In this document: piece by piece, positions 9,613 through 19,656 of the stretch | Layout of the letters: each line of letters begins with the position of its first letter | Position numbering within the stretch: position 1 is the stretch's first letter | NCBI GenBank assembly: GCA_030645475.1 | Contig: JAUSMA010000017.1 | Location: forward strand, 1-64,000 | DNA from: Nitrospirota bacterium | GTDB lineage: Bacteria; Nitrospirota; Nitrospiria; Nitrospirales; Nitrospiraceae | Length of the DNA stretch: 64,000 nt | Direction: 5' to 3' | Notes under the pieces: generated by a model | What the model saw: only the letters and a program-made list of their open reading frames with translations | Told to the model about the DNA's origin: nothing | Database searches by the model: none | Position numbers and translations under genes: made by a program

Positions 9613-10924
9613 GAGACTCCTGACCAGTTTTCAGAATATCTTCAAAATTCCCGAGCTGCGCACCCGGATCCTCTTTACCATGGGGATGTTGGTGGTGTAT
9701 CGGATCGGGGCGCATATCCCTACGCCTGGAATTAACGGCGACGCACTCGCTGACTTTCTGCAAAAGCAAGGCGGCGCGTTGCTCGGATTTTTGGATATTT
9801 TCTCCGGTGGTTCTCTTTCACGTCTCACGATCCTCGCTTTGGGCATCATGCCCTACATCAGCGCATCGATTATTCTCCAGCTATTGACGGTGGTCGTCCC
9901 GCACCTCTCGAAGTTAGCGAAAGAGGGCGAGCGCGGGCGTAAAAAGATTATTCAATACACTCGATTCGGCACAATCGGCATTGCGGTGATTCAGGGCTTC
10001 GGAATCGCCGTGGGGCTCGAGCAGATGAATCAAGGCGCATTTGTGATGACCGCTGGGTGGGGGTTCCGCCTGATGACCGTCATCACCTTGACCGCGGGTA
10101 CGGGTTTCCTGATGTGGCTTGGTGAGCAGATTACCGAGCGTGGTATCGGAAACGGTATCTCATTGATTATTTTTGCTGGCATCGTCGCACGGTTGCCGGC
10201 GGCCGTCGCTCAGACATTTGATTTATATAAGGTCGGTCAGTTAAGCTTCGTCCTCCTGGTTGCCCTTGCACTCTTGATGGTTGTGGTGGTCGCGGCGATT
10301 GTCTTTCTGGAGAGTGGACGGCGAAAAGTTCCGGTTCAGTATGCGAAACGTGTCATTGGGCGAAGGGTTTTTGGCGGGCAGAGTACGCACATTCCTCTGA
10401 AAATCAACACGGCAGGGGTTATCCCTCCTATTTTCGCGTCATCGATCATTGCGTTTCCAGCAACTATTGCTGGGTTTTTTGAGACACCATGGGTGAAAGC
10501 ATTTGGAGCGCAACTTGCGCCTGGGTCTTTGCTCTATACGTTAATGTATGTCGGACTTATCTTGTTTTTCTGCTTCTTTTATACTGCCGTCGTTTTGAAT
10601 CCTGTGGATATGGCAGATAACATGAAGAAGTATGGTGGATTTATTCCAGGAATTCGCCCAGGAACGAGGACGTCAGATTATATTTATAAGGTGCTGACTC
10701 GTATCACATTTGCGGGATCAATTTACCTCGCGATTGTATGTGTCATCCCCGAGTTTCTGATCTACAAGCTGAATGTGCCATTCTACTTTGGCGGTACGTC
10801 GCTGCTTATTGTCATTGGTGTCGGCCTGGATACGGCACAACAGATTGAGTCTCATATGTTGATGCGGAATTACGATGGGTTTCTCGGTAAGGGTATGGCC
10901 CCTCTCCGTGGACGGAATGGTTAA
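9605..10924 (+). CDS. secY: Protein translocase subunit SecY
   Basis: The 439-residue membrane protein is the channel subunit of the Sec translocon. It has about ten hydrophobic segments, the plug-region motif GSLSRLTILALGIMPYI and the cytoplasmic loop with ESGRRKVPVQYAKR. The frame is open far upstream inside rplO, but the GTG at 9605 gives the family N-terminus (FERLLTSFQNIFKIPELR) and follows GAGGT at the end of rplO. It overlaps rplO by 8 bases. Confidence 0.96.
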   Translation: MFERLLTSFQNIFKIPELRTRILFTMGMLVVYRIGAHIPTPGINGDALADFLQKQGGALLGFLDIFSGGSLSRLTILALGIMPYISASIILQLLTVVVPHLSKLAKEGERGRKKIIQYTRFGTIGIAVIQGFGIAVGLEQMNQGAFVMTAGWGFRLMTVITLTAGTGFLMWLGEQITERGIGNGISLIIFAGIVARLPAAVAQTFDLYKVGQLSFVLLVALALLMVVVVAAIVFLESGRRKVPVQYAKRVIGRRVFGGQSTHIPLKINTAGVIPPIFASSIIAFPATIAGFFETPWVKAFGAQLAPGSLLYTLMYVGLILFFCFFYTAVVLNPVDMADNMKKYGGFIPGIRPGTRTSDYIYKVLTRITFAGSIYLAIVCVIPEFLIYKLNVPFYFGGTSLLIVIGVGLDTAQQIESHMLMRNYDGFLGKGMAPLRGRNG

Positions 10925-10933
10925 GGGGAAGTG

Positions 10934-11590
10934 ATGAGGGTCGTGTTTCTCGGTGCGCCTGGCGTAGGTAAAGGGACTCAGGCTGAGCGTATCGCATCGC
11001 AATACCGGTTGGCGAAAATATCGACAGGGGATCTACTCCGGGAAGCCGTTCGTAATCAGACGACGCTGGGTCTTGAAGCGAAGAGCTTTATGGATCAGGG
11101 TCAATTGGTTCCTGATTCTGTCGTGATCGGGCTAGTCAGGGAAAAGCTAGGCGATTCAAGCTGTGCAAACGGATTTGTCCTAGATGGGTTTCCCCGAACT
11201 GTCCCGCAAGCGGAAGAGTTGGGTAAGGCGCTTGCTTCGAAATCCACTGCGCTCGACCTAGTTGTGAATTTCAAGGTTTCTCGTGAAGATGTGGTTCGTC
11301 GGCTGAGCGGTCGCCGGAGCTGTCCAAAGTGCCAAGCAACGTTCCATATTGACTTTGCAAAGCCGAAAGTTGATGAGGTGTGTGATCGTTGTGGGGAGTC
11401 ACTCGTGCAGCGCAACGATGACCGCAGAGATGCGATTGAGACGCGTCTGAAAGTGTACGACGAGCAGACGGCCCCACTTGTCCGCTATTACGATGAACGG
11501 CGTCTGTTGTCATCCGTCGATGCGTCTGGCTCGGTTGACGTTGTCTTTCAGCATCTCGCAAAGGTGCTGACGCCTTTTCTGGCGCGATGA
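10934..11590 (+). CDS. adk: Adenylate kinase
   Basis: The 218-residue enzyme interconverts ATP, ADP and AMP. It has the P-loop GAPGVGKGTQ at the N-terminus, DGFPRT in the core, and a lid with four cysteines (CPKC and CDRC), so it is the zinc-type long-lid form. A GTG at 10931 directly precedes the chosen ATG. The secY-adk-map order is common. Confidence 0.97.
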   Translation: MRVVFLGAPGVGKGTQAERIASQYRLAKISTGDLLREAVRNQTTLGLEAKSFMDQGQLVPDSVVIGLVREKLGDSSCANGFVLDGFPRTVPQAEELGKALASKSTALDLVVNFKVSREDVVRRLSGRRSCPKCQATFHIDFAKPKVDEVCDRCGESLVQRNDDRRDAIETRLKVYDEQTAPLVRYYDERRLLSSVDASGSVDVVFQHLAKVLTPFLAR

Positions 11591-12336
11591 TCATCCTCAA
11601 GACGCAGGATGAGATTGCCGTGATGGCTCAGGCGTCACGCGTGGTGGCTGAGGTACTCGCGGTTCTGAAAAAAGTAGTTAGGCCCGGCATCACGACCGAT
11701 GAACTGGACCGGTTGGCTGAAGACGAGATTCGATCGCGTGGTGCGCGCCCGGCGTTTAAAGGGTATCGGAGTTATCCCAAGACCCTTTGTGCTTCAGTGA
11801 ATGAGCAGGTTGTTCACGGGATCCCCTCCAAGCGAGTGCTGAAGGAGGGGGACATTATCGGGCTGGATCTTGGGGCGATCGTTGACGGGTTTTACGGTGA
11901 CTCTGCGGTCACAGTTGCGGTGGGTCAGACGAATGAACGAATCGCCCACTTGGTTCGAGTGACCGAAGAGGCGATGTACCTCGGAATCAAGCAAGCGGTA
12001 GTGGGGCATCGGCTGTCAGAAATTTCGCATGTGATCCAGCAGCATGTGGAATCATCTGGCTTCTCGGTCGTCACAGAGTTCGTCGGTCATGGCATCGGTC
12101 GACAGTTGCATGAAGAACCGCAGGTGCCGAACTACGGGAAGCCAGGACAGGGCCCGCGGTTGCAGGCAGGAATGGTTCTGGCGATCGAACCGATGGTCAA
12201 CATGGGTAAGGCCGCCGTCAAGGTGCTTGAGGATCGATGGACAGCGGTGACGGTTGATGGAAGTCTCTCGGCGCATTTTGAGCATACCATTGCGATTCAG
12301 CCGAGCGGTCCTCCTCGCATTTTAAGTCAGTTATGA
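11587..12336 (+). CDS. map: Methionine aminopeptidase, type I
   Basis: The 249-residue enzyme removes the initiator methionine. It shows the metal-binding residues in GLDLGAIVDGFYGD, GHGIGRQLHEEP, AIEPM and FEHT. It overlaps the adk stop by 4 bases (ATGA). Confidence 0.97.
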   Translation: MIILKTQDEIAVMAQASRVVAEVLAVLKKVVRPGITTDELDRLAEDEIRSRGARPAFKGYRSYPKTLCASVNEQVVHGIPSKRVLKEGDIIGLDLGAIVDGFYGDSAVTVAVGQTNERIAHLVRVTEEAMYLGIKQAVVGHRLSEISHVIQQHVESSGFSVVTEFVGHGIGRQLHEEPQVPNYGKPGQGPRLQAGMVLAIEPMVNMGKAAVKVLEDRWTAVTVDGSLSAHFEHTIAIQPSGPPRILSQL

Positions 12337-12366
12337 TTCCGGTTTGGGCAGAAAGGATAGAGGTAC

Positions 12367-12585
12367 GTGCCGAAAGAAGATGTTATTGAAATACAAGGCA
12401 CGGTGAACGAAACGTTACCGAACGCGATGTTTCGAGTGTCGTTAGATAATGGCCATAAAATTCTTGCACATATATCAGGAAAAATGCGCATGCATTTTAT
12501 CCGTATTCTTCCTGGCGATAAGGTGACTGTCGAACTCTCGCCGTACGACCTGACGCGCGGGCGCATCACCTATCGGTTTAAGTAG
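12367..12585 (+). CDS. infA: Translation initiation factor IF-1
   Basis: The 72-residue S1-like OB-fold protein has [18 protein letters not shown] and [13 protein letters not shown], diagnostic of IF-1. The start is GTG behind AAAGGATAGAGG. IF-1 blocks the A site during initiation. Confidence 0.97.
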   Translation: MPKEDVIEIQGTVNETLPNAMFRVSLDNGHKILAHISGKMRMHFIRILPGDKVTVELSPYDLTRGRITYRFK

Positions 12586-12600
12586 GAGCGTGTAACAGAC

Positions 12601-12714
12601 ATGAAAGTGAAATCATCCGTCAAGCCGATTTGTGCCAAATGTAAGGTGGTTCGACGCAAGGGTGTGGTGAGAATTCTCTGTGAGAATCCACGTCACAAGC
12701 AGCGACAAGGGTAA
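12601..12714 (+). CDS. rpmJ: 50S ribosomal protein L36
   Basis: This 37-codon gene reads [19 protein letters not shown], then [14 protein letters not shown]. It has the zinc-ribbon residues CAKC, C and H of the short L36 form. It lies 15 bp after infA with AGGAG upstream. Confidence 0.96.
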   Translation: MKVKSSVKPICAKCKVVRRKGVVRILCENPRHKQRQG

Positions 12715-12851
12715 GGAGCGCCGCAGGAGGACTGGACCGGCCACCTGCTCGCGTCGCGTGGGCCTGTAGGGCTTTCGCAGGGCGCGCGCAACAGAGCTTG
12801 GTCAGGCACTCAGCGACGAAGAGTTGAAAGCAGTAATCGTAAGGGGGACGT
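12715..12851 (+). other. Intergenic leader between rpmJ and rpsM
   Basis: A 137-base GC-rich spacer in an otherwise tightly packed operon. No open frame of interest is seen. It could hold a promoter, or an RNA structure for feedback control of the alpha cluster, but I could not define one by eye. Confidence 0.4.
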
Positions 12852-13232
12852 ATGGCACGTATTGCCGGAGTAGATTTACCAAAAGACAAGCGGGCGGACA
12901 TCGGCCTGACCTATGTCTATGGCATCGGGCGGGCGGCCGCAGTCGATATCCTGGGTAAGGCGGGGATCGATGGATCGATAAGGGTTAAGGATTTGAGCGA
13001 AGAGCATATCGTCAAGATTCGTGAAATCATTCAGGAGAGTTATCAAGTCGAAGGCGACTTGAGGAAAACCTTCTCGATGAACATCAAGCGATTGATTGAT
13101 AGCGGTACATACCGGGGGCTGCGCCATCGCAAAGGGTTGCCTGTCCGTGGCCAGCGGACCAAGACGAATGCGCGGACGAGAAAAGGCCGTCGCTCCGGTG
13201 TGGGAAGCAAACCGAAACCGCCTACGCGTTAG
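12852..13232 (+). CDS. rpsM: 30S ribosomal protein S13
   Basis: The 126-residue product starts [20 protein letters not shown] and has [20 protein letters not shown], standard S13. S13 forms intersubunit bridges in the head. GGGGG precedes the ATG. Confidence 0.97.
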   Translation: MARIAGVDLPKDKRADIGLTYVYGIGRAAAVDILGKAGIDGSIRVKDLSEEHIVKIREIIQESYQVEGDLRKTFSMNIKRLIDSGTYRGLRHRKGLPVRGQRTKTNARTRKGRRSGVGSKPKPPTR

Positions 13233-13269
13233 GCGTAGCGCGTGACCGTTACCTGAGTAGGGAGCCTGT

Positions 13270-13653
13270 ATGAGCGTTAAAAAAGGGAAGAAGAAAGAGC
13301 GGCGGATCGTGACGAGCGGAGTGGCCCATGTCCAGGCCTCGTTCAATAACACGATCGTCACCATCACCGACATGAGCGGAAACACCATCGTGTGGGCCAG
13401 CTCAGGAAACCAAGGCTTCAAGGGGTCGCGCAAGAGCACGCCATTTGCGGCTCAGCGGGCTGGCGAGGCTGCTGCACGTAAGGCGATGGAGTGCGGAATG
13501 CGGCAAGTGGACGTCTATGTGAATGGGCCTGGGTCCGGACGTGAATCGGCGATTCGGTCCATTCAAGCGGCTGGAATGCGGATCAATATGATTCGTGATG
13601 TGACCCCGATTCCTCACAACGGCTGCCGTCCTCCTAAGCGGCGGCGCGTCTAG
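13270..13653 (+). CDS. rpsK: 30S ribosomal protein S11
   Basis: The 127-residue product has [20 protein letters not shown] and the C-terminal [19 protein letters not shown], diagnostic of S11, a platform protein near the mRNA exit. Confidence 0.97.
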   Translation: MSVKKGKKKERRIVTSGVAHVQASFNNTIVTITDMSGNTIVWASSGNQGFKGSRKSTPFAAQRAGEAAARKAMECGMRQVDVYVNGPGSGRESAIRSIQAAGMRINMIRDVTPIPHNGCRPPKRRRV

Positions 13654-13734
13654 CGAGGAATGTCGGGAGAGTCGAATACACGAGAATTCTTGGGCGCACC
13701 CACGTGGTGATGTCCGGTAACCGGAGGTAGAGCA

Positions 13735-14361
13735 GTGGCAAAGTATCGCGGTCCCGTCTGTCGGTTGTGTCGTCGAGAGGGTGAGAAGCTGTTTCTGAAA
13801 GGCTCACGCTGTATGACGGAAAAATGCGCCATTGAGCGTCGCGCCTATCCTCCAGGACAACATGGGCAAAAGCGTCCGAGGAACTCGGAGTATAGCACCC
13901 AGCTCAGAGAAAAACAGAAGTTGCGCAGAATTTATGGTCTGATGGAATGCCAATTCCGCGGTGTCTTTGAGAAGGCGGAACGCCAAACTGGCATTACCGG
14001 CGAAGTGCTTTTACGATTGTTGGAATGTCGCTTGGACAATGTAGCTTATCGATTAGGGTTCGGCGCCTCGAGAAAGGAAGCCAGACAACTCGTGAGCCAC
14101 GGGCATTTAACCATGAATGGCCGGAAAATCAATGTGCCAGGCGCTCAGGTAAAGGCTGGTGATATCATCAGCATTCGTGAGCGAAGCCGCACGCTGATCT
14201 CGATCCAAGCTGCCTTAGAGGCGGTAGATGGTCGAGGCATTCCAGAGTGGTTAGAGCTAGACAAGACGGCATTTAAAGGTGTGGTCCGTGCGTTGCCGTC
14301 CAAGGATCAGATTACACTGCCGGTCAACGAACAGATGGTGGTGGAGTTGTATTCCAGGTAG
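13735..14361 (+). CDS. rpsD: 30S ribosomal protein S4
   Basis: The 208-residue product has an N-terminal cysteine-containing segment (CRLCRREG) and the S4 RNA-binding domain (LECRLDNVAYRLGFGASRKE). It starts with GTG behind GGAGGTAGAG. S4 nucleates small-subunit assembly and represses the alpha operon in E. coli. Confidence 0.97.
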   Translation: MAKYRGPVCRLCRREGEKLFLKGSRCMTEKCAIERRAYPPGQHGQKRPRNSEYSTQLREKQKLRRIYGLMECQFRGVFEKAERQTGITGEVLLRLLECRLDNVAYRLGFGASRKEARQLVSHGHLTMNGRKINVPGAQVKAGDIISIRERSRTLISIQAALEAVDGRGIPEWLELDKTAFKGVVRALPSKDQITLPVNEQMVVELYSR

Positions 14362-14447
14362 GTGCGGATTTGTGGACGGGGTTTAGCTTTCTGCGGTGCG
14401 CTGGTGCCGTTCAGTGGCTGTCTACTCGATGAGATGAAGGGGGAGTC

Positions 14448-15449
14448 ATGATTAAAGCGATGAAGGACTTTCAGATCCCGATGCGGGTGGAAGTCGACAA
14501 GGATACACAGACCCAAACGTTCGGCAGGTTTACGACTGAAGCCTATGAGCGTGGGTTTGGCACGACGGTTGGTAATGCCTTGCGACGTGTGCTGTTATCG
14601 TCGCTGACCGGCGCGGCGGTAACCACTGTGAAGATCGAAGGGGTTTTGCACGAGTTCTCCACGATCCCTGGTATTACAGAGGATGTGACCTCTATTATTC
14701 TAAACGTCAAAGGGTTGCGACTTGCGGTTCATACCGATAAGCCTAAGACATTGCGTCTCAAGAAGAAGGGCCCAGGAGAAGCCAAGGGGTCCGACATTAT
14801 TCATGATGCAGACGTGACCATCTTGACTCCGAACCTGCATATTGCGACCCTGGACAAAGACGCTGTGTTCGATATGGAGATGACGGTCAAGCATGGCCGA
14901 GGCTACGTGCCAGCTGAGCGAAACAAGGAAGAGGGATTGCCCATTGGTGTAATCGCCATTGACTCCGTATTTTCTCCCATCAAACGCGTGAACTTTCATG
15001 TGGAAAATGCTCGTGTCGGTCGCATGACCGATTATGATAAGCTCACCCTGGAAATCTGGACGGATGGAACGATCTCTCCTCGTGATGCGTTGTCCACGGC
15101 GGCTGGCATCATGCGCGATCACGTCGATATCTTTATCAATCCCGATGAGCGAGTCGAAGGGCGCGCTGATTTAGGGAGCGATGAAGCTCAACGCGAAGTG
15201 AACAAGCATCTCTTCCGCAGTGTGAACGAGCTGGAGTTGTCGGTTCGTGCCGCGAATTGCTTGAAGAACGCGAACATCAAGACCATCGCCGATTTGGTCC
15301 AGAAGAGCGAAGGGGAGATGTTGCGCACGAAGAACTTCGGCAAGAAGTCACTCAATGAAATTAAGGAAATCTTGACGGAAATGGGCTTGGGGCTCGGCGT
15401 CAAGCTGGATGCGGTGCAGCCCATTAGCGGTAATCCGAAGAGCGAGTAA
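14448..15449 (+). CDS. rpoA: RNA polymerase subunit alpha
   Basis: The 333-residue product has the assembly domain ([20 protein letters not shown]) and a C-terminal domain ([17 protein letters not shown], then [15 protein letters not shown]) that binds UP elements and activators. The ATG at 14448 follows GGGGGAG. Confidence 0.97.
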   Translation: MIKAMKDFQIPMRVEVDKDTQTQTFGRFTTEAYERGFGTTVGNALRRVLLSSLTGAAVTTVKIEGVLHEFSTIPGITEDVTSIILNVKGLRLAVHTDKPKTLRLKKKGPGEAKGSDIIHDADVTILTPNLHIATLDKDAVFDMEMTVKHGRGYVPAERNKEEGLPIGVIAIDSVFSPIKRVNFHVENARVGRMTDYDKLTLEIWTDGTISPRDALSTAAGIMRDHVDIFINPDERVEGRADLGSDEAQREVNKHLFRSVNELELSVRAANCLKNANIKTIADLVQKSEGEMLRTKNFGKKSLNEIKEILTEMGLGLGVKLDAVQPISGNPKSE

Positions 15450-15467
15450 CGAAACAAGAGGCAACCC

Positions 15468-15890
15468 GTGCGTCATAGAAAAAATGGCAGACAGCTCGGA
15501 CGTAAAACGAAACATCGATGGGCCCTGTTCCGGAGTCTTGTAACGTCGCTCCTTGAACATGAACGTATCGAGACGACCGAGGCGAAGGCGAAAGAAATTC
15601 GAGGGTTCACGGACCGGATGATTACCCTCGGCAAGGAAGGGTCGTTGCCGGCTCGTCGGCAAGCGCTTGCCTTTATCCGCAGCAAGGATGTCGTGTCAAA
15701 ATTGTTCAGCGATGTTGCGGTTCGGTTTAAGGACCGTACAGGCGGCTATACGAGGACGATCAAGACGAGACGGCGAATCGGCGATGCGGCTAAGATGGTT
15801 GCGATCGAACTCGTCACACGTCTAGAGGTATCGACAGTGAAGAGCGAAGTGCCTGCAGTTGCAGCTCATGCGAGTCCCACTGCCGACTAG
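15468..15890 (+). CDS. rplQ: 50S ribosomal protein L17
   Basis: The 140-residue product starts [17 protein letters not shown] and has [19 protein letters not shown]. The last 20 or so residues are a variable tail. The start is GTG behind AAGAGG. It is the last gene of the ribosomal cluster. Confidence 0.96.
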   Translation: MRHRKNGRQLGRKTKHRWALFRSLVTSLLEHERIETTEAKAKEIRGFTDRMITLGKEGSLPARRQALAFIRSKDVVSKLFSDVAVRFKDRTGGYTRTIKTRRRIGDAAKMVAIELVTRLEVSTVKSEVPAVAAHASPTAD

Positions 15891-15973
15891 GTCTCCAGTC
15901 AAGGAGATCTAGTCGCGCGTGCGACGTCGCCCTGTTGTTTCAACGAATCTCCTATCCCACTACCCTCATCTTC

Positions 15974-16022
15974 ACCAAGTGAACTTATGCCGCGGTGCCG
16001 GCATGAGTTTACTTGGTTTTTC
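15974..16022 (+). terminator. Rho-independent terminator of the ribosomal cluster
   Basis: An 18-base arm at 15974-15991 pairs with 16000-16017, with two G-T type mismatches, and is followed by a run of T. It lies 84 bp after rplQ and fits the end of the long operon. Confidence 0.9.
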
Positions 16023-16081
16023 TCCCATGCTACTATCGTGCCAGTCTAATCTTCGTTAGTTGAGAAGGAAGCACATAAAAA

Positions 16082-16654
16082 GTGTGGCAACGTGTAATAC
16101 GGCGCGGTTTGTTAGCGCTGAGTGGGGTGCTGGCCTGTTTCCTGGTCTATCTGCTCATAACGCATTCGACCGCAGTATCCACTCCGACGGCAACGGTGCC
16201 TGGCTCCATGGACGCTGCGGATGCAACGATCTCCAACTTTACCTTTACCCAAACAAAGGGCGATGCGGTGCAGTGGCAGGTGCAGGCGCACGAGGCTCGG
16301 CTTTTTGAGCGAGACAGGCGGGCGATGCTTCAGGTTGTTGCCGTCACTCTATTTGGCCAGCAGGGGAAGGAATTGACGGTGACGGGAGATGAAGGGGTTC
16401 TGAATACGGAGACGAAGAATTTTCTCCTCTCTAACCGCTCAGAGCCACTTGTGATTCATACCGAGAGCGGGTATGTGATCTATACCAATCATCTTGCTTG
16501 GACGGATGAGACCAGAGAAATACGTACGCAGGACGCGGTTCGTATCGTGGGGCACGGCTTAGAGGTAACTGGACGAGGGTTGATTGGACATTTGGACAGA
16601 GAAGAGTTTGACGTACTTGAGGACGTACATGTGGATTTGGCTCCTGCTTCTTAA
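16082..16654 (+). CDS. lptC: LPS export protein LptC
   Basis: The 190-residue product has one N-terminal membrane segment (LLALSGVLACFLVYLLI) and a periplasmic beta-jellyroll with ISNFTFTQTKGDAVQWQVQA and LTVTGDEGVLNTETKNF, as in LptC. It would bridge the inner-membrane LptB2FG pump and LptA. The start is GTG at 16082 behind GAAGGAAG. It overlaps lptA and heads the lptC-lptA-lptB-rpoN block. Confidence 0.85.
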   Translation: MWQRVIRRGLLALSGVLACFLVYLLITHSTAVSTPTATVPGSMDAADATISNFTFTQTKGDAVQWQVQAHEARLFERDRRAMLQVVAVTLFGQQGKELTVTGDEGVLNTETKNFLLSNRSEPLVIHTESGYVIYTNHLAWTDETREIRTQDAVRIVGHGLEVTGRGLIGHLDREEFDVLEDVHVDLAPAS

Positions 16655-17210
16655 TTTGTGCCTGTTTGGATTCGCCTCATTGCGAGGATCGGCTGATGCG
16701 GCCCTGCCTCAAGGCGGCGCCGAGCAAGCGGTCAGTACGACCATTACGGCCAAGAAAATGACCGTGAAAAATCAGGATAGCCAAGCGGTCTTTGAGGGAT
16801 CGGTTGTGCTGACTCGTGGGTCGCTGGTTGTCTATTCCGATCGTATGGTGGTGATGTTTCGCGCGCAGGAGGCTCCCGCGAGTGATGACCGGAAGGGGCG
16901 TGAGGCGGTGAAGGGCGCTGTGCCTTCAAAAGGGCCTGATGCTGTACCGGCGGTGTCGAATCGTTCGGTCAATCAGATTGAGGCGACCGGACGGGTGAAA
17001 ATCGAGAAGGATTCAGGGAGTGCGACCTGTGAGAAAGCCATCTACTATCATGATGGAGATAAGATCGTGTTGACCGGCAACCCGGTGGCTTGGGATAAGG
17101 GGACGCGAGTCAGTGGTAAGCAAATCACGATGTTTTTAGCGGAAGATCGGAGTGTGGTGGAGGGCGGGTCGCATGTGCGGATCGAGCCGGATGAGGGGGG
17201 CGCCAAGTGA
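16629..17210 (+). CDS. lptA: LPS transport periplasmic protein LptA
   Basis: The 193-residue product has a signal peptide ([17 protein letters not shown]) and an OstA/LptA fold with [29 protein letters not shown] and [11 protein letters not shown] linker of about 35 residues interrupts the core. The frame is open from 16584, but the ATG at 16629 behind GAGGA puts the signal peptide at the N-terminus. It overlaps lptC by 26 bases. Confidence 0.87.
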   Translation: MWIWLLLLNLCLFGFASLRGSADAALPQGGAEQAVSTTITAKKMTVKNQDSQAVFEGSVVLTRGSLVVYSDRMVVMFRAQEAPASDDRKGREAVKGAVPSKGPDAVPAVSNRSVNQIEATGRVKIEKDSGSATCEKAIYYHDGDKIVLTGNPVAWDKGTRVSGKQITMFLAEDRSVVEGGSHVRIEPDEGGAK

Positions 17211-17989
17211 TGGGGTTGGCTCAGGGGAATGCGGCATCAGCCGGCTCATCGGTGAGTGGCATGAACATTATGGGTTTGCGCGCAGCAGGGCTGGTGAAAA
17301 GCTTTCGGGCCCGCAAAGTCGTGAAAGGTGTCTCGATTGAAGTGCTTGCAGGGGAAGTTGTGGGGTTACTTGGTCCTAACGGAGCCGGCAAGACGACCAT
17401 TTTCGATATGATTGTGGGTTTGGGGCAGCCAGATGAAGGAACGATTTCACTTGGCGATGAGGTGATCACCGACCTGCCCATGTACAGACGTGCCAGAAAG
17501 GGAATCGGGTACCTTCCTCAAGAGTCCTCGGTGTTCCGGCGCTTGTCGGTTGAGGATAATATTCTGGCAATTCTTGAGATGCTGGACTACTCTCGGGCAG
17601 AGCGTCGTGAACGGGTCGATGCCCTACTGAAAGAATTGGACCTGAGCCATATCAGAACCAGCATGGCCTATGCCTTGTCCGGTGGAGAACGGCGACGGTT
17701 AGAAATTACCAGGGCGCTTGCGACGAACCCGTTATTTATGCTGCTGGACGAGCCCTTTGCAGGGATCGACCCGATTGCCGTGGCAGACATCCAACAGATT
17801 ATTACCCGCTTGAAAGAAAAAGGCATCGGTATTTTGATTACCGACCATAATGTCCAAGAGACGCTGTCTATTACTGATCGGGCCTACATCATCAACGAGG
17901 GGCTGATCCTCGAAGCCGGGTCTCCAGAGTCTATTGTGAAAAGTGAGAGGGCGCGGGCCATCTATTTAGGTGATCGGTTCAAGTTGTAA
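17210..17989 (+). CDS. lptB: LPS export ABC transporter ATP-binding protein LptB
   Basis: This ABC ATPase has Walker [10 protein letters not shown], the signature [11 protein letters not shown], Walker [15 protein letters not shown] and the switch histidine in ITDHN. It powers LPS export with LptFG. The ATG shares its first base with the lptA stop. About 20 extra N-terminal residues precede the family start, so an ATG at 17261 or 17270 is possible, although neither has a clear ribosome-binding site. Confidence 0.92.
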   Translation: MGLAQGNAASAGSSVSGMNIMGLRAAGLVKSFRARKVVKGVSIEVLAGEVVGLLGPNGAGKTTIFDMIVGLGQPDEGTISLGDEVITDLPMYRRARKGIGYLPQESSVFRRLSVEDNILAILEMLDYSRAERRERVDALLKELDLSHIRTSMAYALSGGERRRLEITRALATNPLFMLLDEPFAGIDPIAVADIQQIITRLKEKGIGILITDHNVQETLSITDRAYIINEGLILEAGSPESIVKSERARAIYLGDRFKL

Positions 17990-18008
17990 CGCGTGAGAGT
18001 GTGTTTCT

Positions 18009-19520
18009 ATGAAGCTTAGGCTCGATCTCAGGCTTAGTCAAAAGCTCATCATGACCCCGCAGTTGCAGCAAGCCATTAAACTGCTGCAACTGTCTCGTCT
18101 TGAGCTCCAGCAGAGCTTGACCCAGCATTTGATGGAAAATCCTCTTCTGGAGGAGCTCCCAACCGAGGCGGATGACAGCGAGGCTGGAAGCGCTGAGGAA
18201 AAGACGGAAGATGCGGCGGTGGCAGCAAATAGCGAATCGCCGGATGCGGAGCAGTCGACCGTAGAGGAGCGCGATACGCCGGATGAGGCCTCGGCAGCGG
18301 GGTGGGAAGAATACTTTGGCAGCGATCGTAGGATCGGAGGGTCTGAGTCCCGGTCGCCCTCTCAGGATGAGTTCCCATCCTATGAGCAAACCATGGCGAA
18401 AGCGACTTCCTTGGAGGACCATCTCCTGTGGCAGCTTTCGTTTTCAGGGTTGTCGGATCGTGACAAGGCGATCGGACGGTTGATCATCGGGAATCTTGAC
18501 GATGATGGCTACTTGCGTATGTCGCTGGACGAAATGGTCAGCGGGACCGACTTCACTCCGGTCGAAGCTGAATCAGTCCTGAAAGATATTCAGAGTTTCG
18601 ATCCGACTGGTGTGGCAGCCAGAGATCTGTCGGAATGTCTACTCTTGCAAATTGGACATTTAGGAAAGAGTCCCATGGGATCGTTGGGGGCTCGGCCTGG
18701 CGCACTGAAGGGGTCGATTGTTGAAGCTATTGTCCAGCACCATCTCAAAGACCTGGAGAAAAGGCAGTATGCGAGGATCGCAAAGGCGTTAGACGTCACG
18801 GTGGAAGAGGTCTTTCAGGCGACGAAGGTAATCGAAGTACTTGAGCCGAAGCCGGGGCGACCGTTTATCAATACCCAAAATTATGTGATTGTCCCGGATG
18901 TATTCGTCGTCAAAAATGAAGGGGAGTGGGTGGTGGTCCTCAATGATGATGGATTGCCGCGCATGCGGATCAGTCCCTACTATAAGCAATTGATGGGGGC
19001 GGGAGAGAGCGGATCGGCGGAGACGAAGGCCTATCTGGATGAGAAGCTGCGAGCGGCACAATGGGTCATTCGGAGTATCGAACAGCGGAATAAGACGATT
19101 GTGAAGGTCGTGTCGAGTATCGTAAAGTTTCAGGAGCAATTCTTTGAAAAAGGCGTGCAGTATCTTAAGCCGCTGGTACTGAAGCAGGTGGCTGAGGATA
19201 TTGGGATGCACGAATCGACGATCAGCCGTGTGACGGCGAACAAATATATGTATTGTCCTCAGGGCATGCTGGAGCTGAAGTTTTTCTTCAATGCGGGCCT
19301 GCAGCGAGCGGATCAGCCGTCCGATATGATGTCGTCCGTCACGGTGAGAGAGATGATCAGGGTCATGGTGGCGGAGGAAGATCCTGGTCACCCCCTCAAA
19401 GATGAAGAGATTGCGGCCCAGCTGCTTACGAAGCAAGTGGTGATCGCACGACGGACGGTGGCGAAGTACCGGGCGGAAGAACATATTCCCTCGGCAACCC
19501 AGCGTAAGCGGTTTTTTTAA
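18009..19520 (+). CDS. rpoN: RNA polymerase sigma-54 factor
   Basis: The 503-residue product has glutamine-rich region I (LSQKLIMTPQLQQAIKLLQL), an acidic linker at roughly residues 50-120, the core-binding domain, the helix-turn-helix with MHESTISRVTANKY, and the RpoN box ARRTVAKYR. Sigma-54 directs transcription of activator-dependent genes, often for nitrogen metabolism and pili. It is 19 bp after lptB. Confidence 0.97.
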   Translation: MKLRLDLRLSQKLIMTPQLQQAIKLLQLSRLELQQSLTQHLMENPLLEELPTEADDSEAGSAEEKTEDAAVAANSESPDAEQSTVEERDTPDEASAAGWEEYFGSDRRIGGSESRSPSQDEFPSYEQTMAKATSLEDHLLWQLSFSGLSDRDKAIGRLIIGNLDDDGYLRMSLDEMVSGTDFTPVEAESVLKDIQSFDPTGVAARDLSECLLLQIGHLGKSPMGSLGARPGALKGSIVEAIVQHHLKDLEKRQYARIAKALDVTVEEVFQATKVIEVLEPKPGRPFINTQNYVIVPDVFVVKNEGEWVVVLNDDGLPRMRISPYYKQLMGAGESGSAETKAYLDEKLRAAQWVIRSIEQRNKTIVKVVSSIVKFQEQFFEKGVQYLKPLVLKQVAEDIGMHESTISRVTANKYMYCPQGMLELKFFFNAGLQRADQPSDMMSSVTVREMIRVMVAEEDPGHPLKDEEIAAQLLTKQVVIARRTVAKYRAEEHIPSATQRKRFF

Positions 19521-19656
19521 GCCTATTGTGTTCAGCCTCAAGCGCGTTCCCACCGCGTATCTGTTATTCCCTCTGATGTGATGGCGGTTTGCGTTCGTCC
19601 ATATCTTTGAGTGTCAGCGCTGGCCGAGGCCAGTGAGTATGAAAGGATACATGCCG

